Shown here piece by piece: positions 50,901-61,200 of a stretch of DNA of 64,000 nt. Numbering within the stretch: the stretch's first letter is position 1; every line of letters begins with the position of its first letter. Position numbers and translations under genes: made by a program. Source of the stretch: Acanthaster planci (taxonomy: Eukaryota > Echinodermata > Asteroidea > Valvatida > Acanthasteridae). The stretch is taken from the NCBI RefSeq assembly GCF_001949145.1, contig NW_019091370.1, forward strand, positions 1,667,093 to 1,731,092, written 5' to 3'. The notes beneath the pieces were generated by a model. That model was not told the origin of the DNA. It did not search any database and worked only from the letters and a program-made list of their open reading frames with translations.

Positions 50901-53900
50901 TTTAGCACTAGGTCCTTCAGGCTCAGACTACTACTGGACATAGTACTTTGTAGCACTGAGTCCTATATCTCAGGCGATATGCCAAGGGGTTAATCACATG
51001 TCATTAATATCACATCTTCCTCAATCTTTCAAAATCTCCATGTGGATTTTGAAGGATCTGGGAGAAAAAGAGTCCAAGGCACACAGGAACTTTGTTGCAA
51101 GTGCAATGCCACCATATTAAATCAATACACCTCCGGAGGTCAAGTGGACAGTGCGGTCACACTGTGTTGAATAAGATGACGATGGTGACGACAGCGACGC
51201 TGGCAGAGGGCATGTAGTACAGTGTATGTCAACACTGCAGTTCAGCACAGCTGCGGCCCTCTGTACATGTAGCATGTACATACATTTGTATGTATGTACT
51301 CTGTATGCAGGCAGAATAAGGATCTTCGAAGGACAGAGGATCTTCCTTGTGACGGTACTGTTTATTTTGGCTGGCTGGCAGGCAGACAAAACCTGATGTT
51401 ACAAAATAAAAGTTCTTCTGAATGAACGCGTGCAAAAAGACAAAACAGGCCAAAAGGATGAACGTGAACAAATAAACATACAACCCCCCGAGCATAAAGT
51501 TGAATCAACACAATCAAACAAATTCAACAAAAACAAATCCCGGTCCAAATTTTCAAAAAAATAGATTCTGGACATCTTATGACATTACTTTGTCATATTT
51601 GTTCAATTTCTGACTTGGTTTTCCAGGTCAAACAAGAGGGACGATCAAAATAGCCAGGAGGCGTGAATTAATGTCTCACTCCGATCTGGATTCCGGCCTA
51701 TTTTGGTTACAGTCCTCGAGCATTTCAAACTGCAAGAAAACACTTTTTGCCCTGATGTATAAAGACAAAGATAAGACACCGCCATTTCCGCAGGGAGCTT
51801 GAGTCGGCACGCTTCAATGGGGGAGGCTATGACGTCAAACCCAGTCCCAGGAGACTCGGATGTGACCCGGGCTGGACGGATGCGGCACTTTTCCCGGGCC
51901 TCTAAATTTAATCTGGGTCTTTCATCTATTTATATACCGCTGTTATCAGACTTCGGTGCATGTGGATTTGTAGGCTAAAATACAAACATATGGCTCTCAG
52001 GACGGTCGCTAAAATCATGCTCACAAATCAAAAAAGTATGACCCCCATGAGGAGAATTGTCGAAAAGACGGTGAAACGTTCAAGGCATGATTTCAGGCTT
52101 TTCCAACCCACTGGCTGACAAATCACACTGTAATTCAAATGTTTCTCCATGGCAACAACGAGATTCGGGGCCAATCAGCTAGCAGTTTTGGGGGGCCTTT
52201 AGTGAAACTTTAACAGGTTTTTTTACAGCTCTAGTGAGCCACAAGAGATTGGGTTCTGATTAATTTTTGCTTCAGCAATATTAACTTACTGAAAATAGAT
52301 TCACACTTTGCAACTTCAATCAGCAACCTACTCATGTCCACACTCAATGGACCATTAACAAAGCTATCCAAGTGATTTCCTCAGGAAAGCTTCAGAAAGT
52401 GATTGTTTCCCCCTACGACTTCTGCCAGTGGAGGTTCAGCGCCTGTTATATAAGGCCAAATAATAAAAAAAAAAAGTTCCATCTCTCCTTCATTTCTTCG
52501 GTACCTTCCTACCTACATTTTGTTCTCTCCCTGTTTTGGCTACCGGTGTAGTTTTGCTGCACTAGCACTTTGAACTTTTTTCTGTCTAAAAAAAAATTTA
52601 CCTAGCTGAAGGTTTATGAAAAATCAGACTGTCATCTGGGGAAGTCTTCCGTCTTAAAAATAAGGACCACTCCTCCCCTTTCAAACAGGATGAGAAACTG
52701 TTCTTGTTTCTATCACTTGGCCTGCTTTGTCTGTAACGTGACACGGCCTGCCTAATACATGTACACAGATGAGGCCATATTACTGGAAGAGTACCAGTAG
52801 GTAAAGTCCCCCAAACCAGCACAGCTTCAAATATAGACATGCTGGACTGTCCAGCTACTGAGTTGGGCCAATTTCATAGTACTGCCTAAGCGAAAAAAAA
52901 TTTTTAAGCGTGGAAAACCTTGCTTGACAAATCAGGTTACTGGCCCAAACTTCTTGCGATGTATGTTGTTTTGGAATGGTATTTACCCGTCTTTTGGTTA
53001 GCACGACAATCACGTAGAGTTTGAGCTGATAACCTTTGTTTATTGGTTTTTTAACTCTTTAGCAAATTCTGTGCTTAAGCAGCTCTATGACAGGCTACCA
53101 GCTGTTTCCACTAACGACAACAAACCCAGCAAGTTTGCTCGCTACGCACACCACAAAGAATATGAAGTTGTAGAGGAACACAGGCACAAGAATAGTCAAA
53201 TACAGAGGTAGTGTACAACTTCCTCCAATTGTTCCTATAGCAAGAAACAAGAGAGGTTACCTCTGTAGGAAATGACACTCTTAAGTGCACCCCAGGTTTC
53301 TGGGATTCACCAATTTTCGGTCTGTCTCTTCCCAGCCAGTGTTTGAAAGAACTGCCGGTTGGCGCCCAGACAAATCTTTGGGATTAATAACCCTTGATGC
53401 TATCTAGTCCTGTGTTTTTACTCCACGCGATGTGTTGGAAGGAAATACAAAGAATTCTTTAGAAATGTTAAAGATTTATGGAGAAAACAGGGGAGGTGTT
53501 TGGCAATTTTGTACTTGAGTGTGCTTCCTGTCCCAAATTGTTTTATGCCTGGCCGTGGGACAAGTGGCTAGGTTAAAAAAGAGTACATGTCCTTTAATGG
53601 CCGAAGAAAAAAATGTCAATAGCATACATCTCTTTACATTCTTGCAAAAGTTTGGTCTGACGCAATCTTTTCTCATTTAGTAGCCAATTTGATGACTTAC
53701 CAACCCCTATTTTGTCTTGTGGAAGTACATGTGAGTGTTTTTCCCCCAAGAAATGCAGGCCCGACCAGGAGACTGAGCACATGCATTTCAAAGCACAGTC
53801 GCACTTCAATAGTAGGTGTACGTTTCCTAAATGCCTGTTTTAGGAACCAGTCTGAGCTTCTCTCAAACCACATGCACTCCAACTGTTTTGTGTCTTATTC

Positions 53901-55544
53901 CCGAGTGCATTTCCAGCAGACTTTTCGGGAAAACTTCACATCCAGAATACACGCACAGCTTGACCGAAGAACATAAACTGAGTAGCTAATCACTGAACAG
54001 CACCAGATGTGTTCACTCAACCAGAAAGTAAGAGAAAAAGCTTAAAAGCTTAAATTTCCTAATCCCTACAAGGATGCTCGTCTTGCATGAATAAGCTGAA
54101 ATCCAATCTTGTATCCATTTGAAATTTGGCATGCCCCCTTTGTTCGCCTCCTGTAAATATCTCAGCTTTGCCTGGGCAAATTTCACCAAGGCCTTCGACA
54201 GTGATGTGAATGGCCAAGGAATAATTAAAGGTCACCCCCACTGGTGAAACATGATAAAATTCATTCAATGACAAAAAACGTTGGAGAGAAGCTACCGGTA
54301 ACAGTAAGACAATTTTTTTTCCCAAGTCAAAGTAACCAATGCTTCTGTAGAAATGACGGCACTGTTTAGCTTTCTCACCTTTTGGGTTTCTTTTGGCTTG
54401 TAAAGGATAATCAAACATGAAAACTCAACAACGAATGTGTCTTAAAAGTCAGGCCAATTTTATCAGTTAACCATCAAGACCATGTTTAAAGTTAGTTTCC
54501 TGTTGTCATGAGCATTATGAGCTGGGGTTTCCTAACATCAAAACACATGTTAACAAAAAAAGATGAGATTCCAATAAATCCCAAGGCCTAGTTTGAGATT
54601 TATTCGGGGTTATCAGGCAATTACAACAGGGAGAGTTGAGGTATCAATAAGCACTCTAGCTCTGCGAAGGCAATGGTCAATGTCTGAATGTTAACAACAG
54701 CCACAAAACTTGAAATCTATTCCGGAAAAAAAATCCCATAGGCCTACAGACAGCCACAAATTTTTCTCAATAGTTACTTGCCATATTAGTCTAAAAGCAA
54801 TAACAAAATTTAAGTTTTGCAGGAAAAATGTTGCAGTTTTCACATGAAAAACACTTCGAATTTTTCAGACCAGTCTCATACGTTTCATACACAGGAATTT
54901 AAGCAGCGTCTTCATATGGAACTCGGGTCATTAATGTACTCACCGACTGCTGGGGCATCGTAGGAATCTCCTAGAAGAATCTCTGGGGCTGAATACGCTA
55001 GGCTTCCACAAGATGTCTCAAGCTTTTCACCTGGCCTATACAGATTACTAAAACCAAAATCCGTCAACTTGACAACGCCCTGTTTCTTGAAAAATATAAC
55101 ATTCTCTGGCTTCAAGTCACGGTGAACGACATGCAATTTATGGCAGTAAGAGATTGCACTGACTATTTGGGAAAAGTAGTTTCGCGCAAGGTCCTGACTT
55201 AGGCCATTTTCGTGTTGCATTATGTAATCATACATGTCCCCTCCGTCCCCGAGTTCCAAGATGAGATAGAGCTTCGTCTGGGTGTCGATGACTTCATAGA
55301 GGCGCACCACATTGGGATGCTGGACCAGTTTCATGCACCGGACCTCCTGGAAGAGGTGGGCCCGGGAGATGTCGTCCAATTTGTTCTTGTCGATGACTTT
55401 GACGGCGACCTTCTGGCCCGTGAATACATGCCGGGCAAGTTTGACGATGGCGAAGTGACCCCGGCCCAGCGTCTCCTCGAGATCGTACATGCCGGCGATC
55501 TTCCCATCGTAACTGGACTTGTACCCCGCCGCTGCTCCGCTCAT
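23927..55544 (-). CDS. SNRK: SNRK, SNF-related AMPK-family serine/threonine kinase (7 coding exons)
   Basis: Exons (minus) are 55544-54944, 35776-35635, 32270-32067, 29225-29064, 28169-27899, 27312-27102 and 24801-23927; phases join to 821 aa. Exons 1-3 encode the kinase domain: glycine loop GRGHFAIV (27-34), Lys49, Glu67, HRDLKPEN (141-148), DFG (162-164), T-loop Thr177 in [13 protein letters not shown] (the LKB1 target Thr173 in human), then [15 protein letters not shown] and MLQRDPEKR. Exons 3-4 encode the UBA-like segment NIADRTTIM+[21 protein letters not shown]. Exons 5-6 are low-complexity with the conserved VLNQITEE+DEQESDDE. Exon 7 is Ser/Gly/Asn-rich with [18 protein letters not shown] and ends SSCCRLV. 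The exon 4 acceptor at 29,225 was chosen because the next two acceptors either meet a stop or lose SLES. SNRK acts in metabolic and stress signalling downstream of LKB1. The first intron is 19.2 kb. All catalytic residues are intact. Confidence 0.95.
29638..29661. repeat. Perfect 24-bp palindrome in SNRK intron
   Basis: ACGGGCACATGT is followed directly by its exact reverse complement, with no spacer, just after a TTATTATTATTTATT run. It sits in the intron between SNRK exons 3 and 4. It could be the end of a decayed transposon or a cruciform-prone sequence. Confidence 0.85.
32015..32058 (-). repeat. G-run cluster just downstream of the SNRK exon 3 splice donor
   Basis: On the transcript strand, starting about 8 nt after the donor GTAAGC, there are seven G-runs of three or four (GGGG, GGGG, GGG, GGG, GGGG, GGG, GGGG) separated by T, TTTTTTGT and TTTTTTT. 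This satisfies the usual four-run rule for a G-quadruplex. G-runs near 5' splice sites are known binding sites of hnRNP H/F that promote splicing; a role here is inferred. Confidence 0.6.
33964..34106 (+). repeat. 43-bp minisatellite, three units plus a partial one
   Basis: Units starting CCTGAAA occur at 33,964, 34,007, 34,050 and 34,094 (periods 43, 43, 44). Each contains GAGGCCAGAGAAGCC and AAATATACCTTGTTGGGG with few substitutions. It lies in the SNRK intron between exons 2 and 3. The open frame it creates on the minus strand (repeated VYLGFSGL-like peptides) is not a gene. Confidence 0.85.
35777..54943 (-). other. SNRK: 19.2-kb first coding intron of SNRK
   Basis: No exon of another gene was recognised on either strand. 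Contents: many ACATGT/GTACAT palindromic tracts (for example 43,788-43,868 and 45,229-45,301), poly-G/poly-C runs (12 G at 35,614-35,625, directly behind the exon 2 acceptor-side neighbour; others near 36,450 and 44,787), and AT-rich single-copy DNA. The longest open frame (40,553-41,014, minus, 153 codons) shows no family signature and biased composition. Regulatory elements are likely in an intron this long but cannot be pinpointed from one sequence. Confidence 0.55.
43788..43868. repeat. ACATGT/GTACAT palindromic tract
   Basis: Repeated, overlapping TACATG and ACATGT hexamers, interrupted by short spacers. Similar tracts occur at 3,821-3,841, 30,902-30,919, 37,898-37,915, 45,229-45,301 and 50,025-50,040. 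Each hexamer is self-complementary. The tract is a simple-sequence feature, used here mainly as a hint of species. Confidence 0.7.
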
Positions 55545-58212
55545 AGTGGAAGCCGTAAGTACTGGATTCTGCTCTTCCAGAAGATTACATCGTTAGTACA
55601 ATCTGATGCCGTGGATTTGGGAAAATCTTTGATAAGAAGCTTGCCTCACCCTCCGTCCTTTCGTCCGACTTGACAAACGAAACACCGTCGCCTCGCACCA
55701 GCAATGTAGCATAATGTCATGTAGGCCTATGTTTATTACATCTAACTGCGCACCTACAGTGAGCATGTCAAGTGCCGGCCCACCGAACCTAATACGAGCC
55801 GCCCGCCCATTGGGTCAGGCCATTCAGTGTTTTATAGGAGCAATTACCAAGAAGGACCAATCAATAACGGTCTTTGATTCTTAACGACAGTCAGTCAAGC
55901 GGGCTTGCAAAATTGTCACCAGAGGGCACTGTATTATTGCACTTGGCACCACAGACATATGCTTGGCACTGTGAAAGGCGTTATATTCAAAATAGAAAAT
56001 TACTGCTCTTGACTGCAACGACAAATATCAGCAAGTCTACAGATAAATACAAATACGTCTTGAAGAAAATTGCCGAGTGACAAAAGGCATGATTATAGAT
56101 AACTATGATTTCCGAAGTTATAACAACTTCGAATATGACAATCCTTAACCATGAACGTTCAATCTTCTACCTTTCAAATTAACTAGAGTTAATTAAAGAG
56201 AACAGAACTTACAGATGAGTATACACAGAACAGGTTCACCCCGATCAAAACAAAAGCTGTAGCACTCACACACATAAGATGAATTCAATTAATACAGACA
56301 CTTCATTTTCTTTAATACCATGATTTTATTGCCAAGGTATTTTACAAAAAGTAATGATTTAACACAACTAACAATGATCAATAGTGGAAAGCAATTTGTC
56401 AATATTTTGCATTCGGGCCCCTTCTTTAACTCTAACCCCCCAGAGTGTAAGTAAAAATCATACTGAAAACGGATTAAGCAACAGTGAAATGTATATTTTA
56501 GTAGTAGAGATGTGCACTGAAGAACCAATTGAAATAATAAAAACATTTCACATTCGTGGGGCTCGAAATCGAAACCATTTTTTTGGGGGGGGGGCAGTAA
56601 ACAATCATGTTTTCACTCGTTTTTGCAGGTTTGTTCCCTTGAAATGTAGAATACAAGAGTGAATGCAGGCCTTCAATATGGACAAAAAAACACTTTTAGA
56701 AATATGCATGGGTAAAATTAATGACACAATTTCGCATGTGTATCACGCACATGTACACGTTCCCCCCCCCTCCCCCGAAAAGTGCCCAAATGGGTCTACT
56801 CTAGAAGTAACTGGCAAATCTATTTACAACCAGGGAAACAAAGCTTTGTGTGGCAGCTGCAATATGTACAATGGATCCAAAGTAAAAAACGGCCAGTGGA
56901 CAGTTCCCCCTGAAGACAATTAGGGCTACTTTACAGAGCTGTTGTTGCCCTCTTCATAAAAGTTGTCGCCACGATTTGTCGCTAGCATCGAATTCAGTGA
57001 TACAAATCAACATTTTCGACGACCTACAGACGACTGAGGAAAAACTTCTTCAACTTGACAAAGCCCCAGGCATTTCTTTCGACTGAAATTCTCTTTAAAA
57101 GGGGTTCACTGGCTCACAAAACCACTTAACCTAACATCCCCATTGGCATTTTTTGTTCAGGTGAATCTCCCTCTAGTATGCTCTGCTCTTAATCCTTCAA
57201 TTATCAAATTCTTGCAAAATCCTGCAAAAATCCTTGCAGTTAACTGTGGATGGTAATTCTTGCAGATTGTGAAGGATGTACAAGATTCATAGAAGTTTCA
57301 TTTACGCAAAGTAGAAACTTCACACGAGGATCAAACCCGCAGAAGGTAAGATCTAAACAGCCTTGGAGACGCAACAGGTGGTACTTTGTCCGATTTAGGC
57401 TTCTGTTCTTTCCAGAATTTCTTAACTTGACTTTATTAAAATGCAAATCTGGTCCGGATGTCTTCCAACTTCTTTGAGACCTGAGGAACGCAAAGAAAAA
57501 AGACTTAAAACGTCAGAGCTGGCAAAAATTCAGATCAACAATGCTCAGAATGAACCGCAGGAGTTGACATTACATTTGAACCCAAAGACAGGAAAATCTG
57601 CGTGTGGGAAAAGTCCGGGAGCAAGAATCAATGTGTCACAACAATTTGGACTTTCATAAAACTGACGCTCTAGTTGGGAACATGTTGTGTTCTCTGTTGT
57701 TTCAAAGTGCTCTGAATAAAAGACACTGCAGACTGCAGGTAAATGACATCATAGACCTTATTTCTGGGGAAGCCATTTTGGTTGTGTTCCCAGAATTCAC
57801 CTTATTCAATGTGATGTGTTACATGGAAAAGTGCCAGACTATTCGGGGTTCCATGCCTCACTTTCATTTGAACATCTACATACAATTGATCACAAGTTTT
57901 CAAATTCTTCATCAACACCAACGTTACTTTGTGATGAAGTTTTCTTTTAGTGCTTTCAGTTTTGCTCACTGGTGGCCACAATAAAATAGTTAACCTCGCT
58001 TTCAATTCAATATGGCCGACTCGTGAATGGGACCAATCGGCGAGCCAGCAGTCAGGGGGAGTCAGGGAAGAGAGCTTAGCCTGGGATAGAGGATTTGATG
58101 TTGTTCTTCAGCACATGCTTGTGAAATTTGACGTACAAGTTCATTTGGGGCAAGACTTGCTCAACGTTCTCTGAACAACGCCCAGCACCGATAGAAACTC
58201 GTGTATACTCAC
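55545..58212. other. Region between SNRK exon 1 and the last recognised SF3B3 exon
   Basis: It should hold the SNRK promoter and 5' UTR, and the SF3B3 final exon and 3' UTR. Inverted CCAAT (ATTGG at 55,809) and CCAAT (55,857) motifs lie about 270-310 bp upstream of the SNRK start codon. Short CpG-rich DNA spans roughly 55,640-55,820. I searched for the expected SF3B3 ending (VSKKLEDIRTRYAF type) and did not find it. No other gene is visible. Confidence 0.45.
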
Positions 58213-61200
58213 CTCGCTTGGGTTTCTGTCCAGCTCGTCGGCCACGCTGCGCTGCTTGCCGGTATCCATGGAGTTAAACTGCTCGCACAGATCGCCGTCA
58301 ATCACATTCTGAATATGTTGAAACAAAACAGGAAAATCAGATATTCAGTACCCAGACAGTGAGTAATCGCTCACAGCAAGATATGTACTGACTCAGGGTG
58401 TTTCGCAGCACTTGGGTTAGGTAAACTCTCTCGGAGTACATGGGCGACAAGTCCTACAGTCACTCTACAGTCCTCGTCTTGAATGTAACTGCTTCTAATC
58501 TGTCCAAAAACTGGACCCAGCTCATTGGTTGGGAGAAACTACTTCCCAAATTTATCAGCTTAGCGACATTTGGCTGAGATCCAGTTGCCAAAAGTGTATA
58601 TTGTAGGCATTTTTGTAACTTGTTGATGCCAAGGATAAATTTTCTGAGCTCATCAAATTTTATGTGCTCAGAAAGGTTCACAAAATTGGGCCACACAACG
58701 AAACAAGTGAACAAGGAACCATTTCAGCCAGTTTTGGGCAGAGGACGAACTAGTGCTACAGTCTACACCATCACACAAGACCAGACAGACCAATCACAAA
58801 CACCAGTCACAAGTAGCAGAGTGAACAATGACAAAGGAATGCTGTTGTTGCAGTTCATGTGAATAAGCTTGGGACTGGAGGTCTTGTGTTGGTCTTGGGA
58901 GGGGTCTTGCGATGGTCTTAAGAGGTCTCGACTAGAACACTGGGGGCAAATCCAATGGGTCCCAGTGGGGGTAGCTCCGACGCTCGCCGATGGGGAACAA
59001 TCAAGGCAGTTATGAACCAAGGGGGCGTCGAAATGACCATAGTCAGTCGCTTACCTTGACTGGGAAGAAGTAGGACCTGAAGGAGATGTGGTCTCGGCCG
59101 CACAGGGGCGGGAACTCTGACCGCATGTGCATTTCCAGATGCTGAAAGAAGTCGTGGTCCTAAAGAAGTAAGAAAAAGGACTAAATTGAATGTCACAAAA
59201 ATCTCTCTAACGTTTTAATAACTTGGATGAAATCTTACCAATCCAAAATAAACCTATTATACATTTCAACAGCGACGAGTGTGAAGGCAGTTCGTGCCTA
59301 AAGCAAATATGAAAGTAGAGCACATATGGTGTCATGAATCGTGTTTTACAAATTCGCAGCATGATTATTCGATTAGATATCATCGAATCACATTTATGTT
59401 AGCTTCCATGCCAAGTACAAATCAAGTCTTTATAAGGTGTTTCGACTTGCAAAAAGTTACTTTATGTTGACCTTAAACTTTGAGCCAAGAGAATTTTCCC
59501 AGAAATCAAGCGCACGCCTTTGATAAGTCTTGCTAACTGAACCAACAGGCTAGAAATATCTGACCTCGTGTGACGTGAAGGGCACCAGTATCCCTATGGC
59601 GCCCGACAGCGTGGTGTAGACCAGCGACTCCGACCCGCCGGGGATGAGCGTGGCCTTCTGCAGCGACAGGATGGTGTCGCCCACGTGGAAGTTGGAGATG
59701 ATCTCCGACTTCTGGGAGGCGCCGCTCAGCAGGCCCCGGTCCCAAAGGGCCTTGACGCCCGTGGGGTCCTCGTCCACTTCATCGTTGGTGCCCGAGGTCA
59801 GCCGAATCTACGTCGGGGGAAGGAATTTGGGGATGGTTTTAACCGTAACGCACGCTTACCGTACGTCTTGAAAGTGAAAAATTTCGAAGACAACAAAACA
59901 CAGGTGAATGAGCAGCGAGGCAGGTTCGCACTGCCAGAGATTTCCAAACAAGGCCAGGGAAAAAATTGGCAACATCAAGAAGCATTTGTTTTATTTTATT
60001 TCCACTTCACCAGGAGAGTGCTACCAGAAACAAACCGTTTTCCGTCGAAGCACTGGAGGAGAAGACCATGAAGAAATCCTAACTTTTAGAGGTGGGAGGG
60101 AAACACGGAATATTCAAGGGAAACCCACTGAATTAGGTAGGGACTGAAAACCGAATCCACAGGTTGGCCTAAGTGGGATGTAAACCCGAGCCTTAAAGGA
60201 GGAAGTCAAGGACAGTACCACTACGCCAACCTGACCCTCCAAAATGCACCCACCTTTAAATGGTACCTTTAGCGTCAAAATCGGCTTATTCATTGTCATA
60301 ACCATATAACACGCCGACTTAAGTTTGACTAGTTTTGGACCAACTGTTTGTCCGAACAAACACTATCAATACTCAATAGTGTAAGTACTTGAGCCACAAT
60401 GCCACTGTGTATTTCAAAACACTTGTACTTCTTGGAGAAGGGCATCGGCACAACCCTGTAACTAGCAGCAAGACGGGCTTTCTTACTATGCTGAGGTTTC
60501 CAAACTTGTCAGCCACCGCGACCGTGTCGTGGTCCAGGCTGGTCGTCGCCGTGACCCAGCGCGGGTGGGTGTCGTCGGCAAAGATCACCATCTGGTTCTC
60601 CGGGCGCTTGTAGCGGACAAAGTGGACGCTCTCCTGCACGTCGCTGACGATGATGCGGTGGCCCGAGGTCTGGATGTTAATGATGAAGTTGGGGATGTGC
60701 TGACGGAAAGGGGGGGATAAAAACGGAAGGAGAATAAGACTCTATTCAAGCGTTAGCCATCTTGGAGTGAAAGCGAGATAAAACTTTTTCATTTGGGGAA
60801 CCTCAGAGGAAAAATAACAGCGACAAAATAAAAGTTCGTACAAATTCATGCAAGTTTTGGTATATAATAATTTAAAATTGGTGATAAATTATATCTAAGT
60901 GTTTGAAGCCACATTAAAAAAAATGAAAGTGAAGTTTGGAACCCCAAATAGCCTGGCACCAACCTGTTTAACAGATAACACTAAACAGACAGATTCGAAG
61001 GACAAATTTAAAACAGGCATCCTTGTGAATAAAATTTGTAGAGGTTTCGCGTGGTAGCCATCTCGCTGGGCAGTTCTTTTGTTCCACAGAGAAACCTCCT
61101 TTGTGCATACCCTATGAACAATAGCACTGGCCTGCAAGATGGCAGCCGTGCAAACCCTCTATTAGGCTCTACACTCATTAATGTTTTACCTTGTTTTCAC

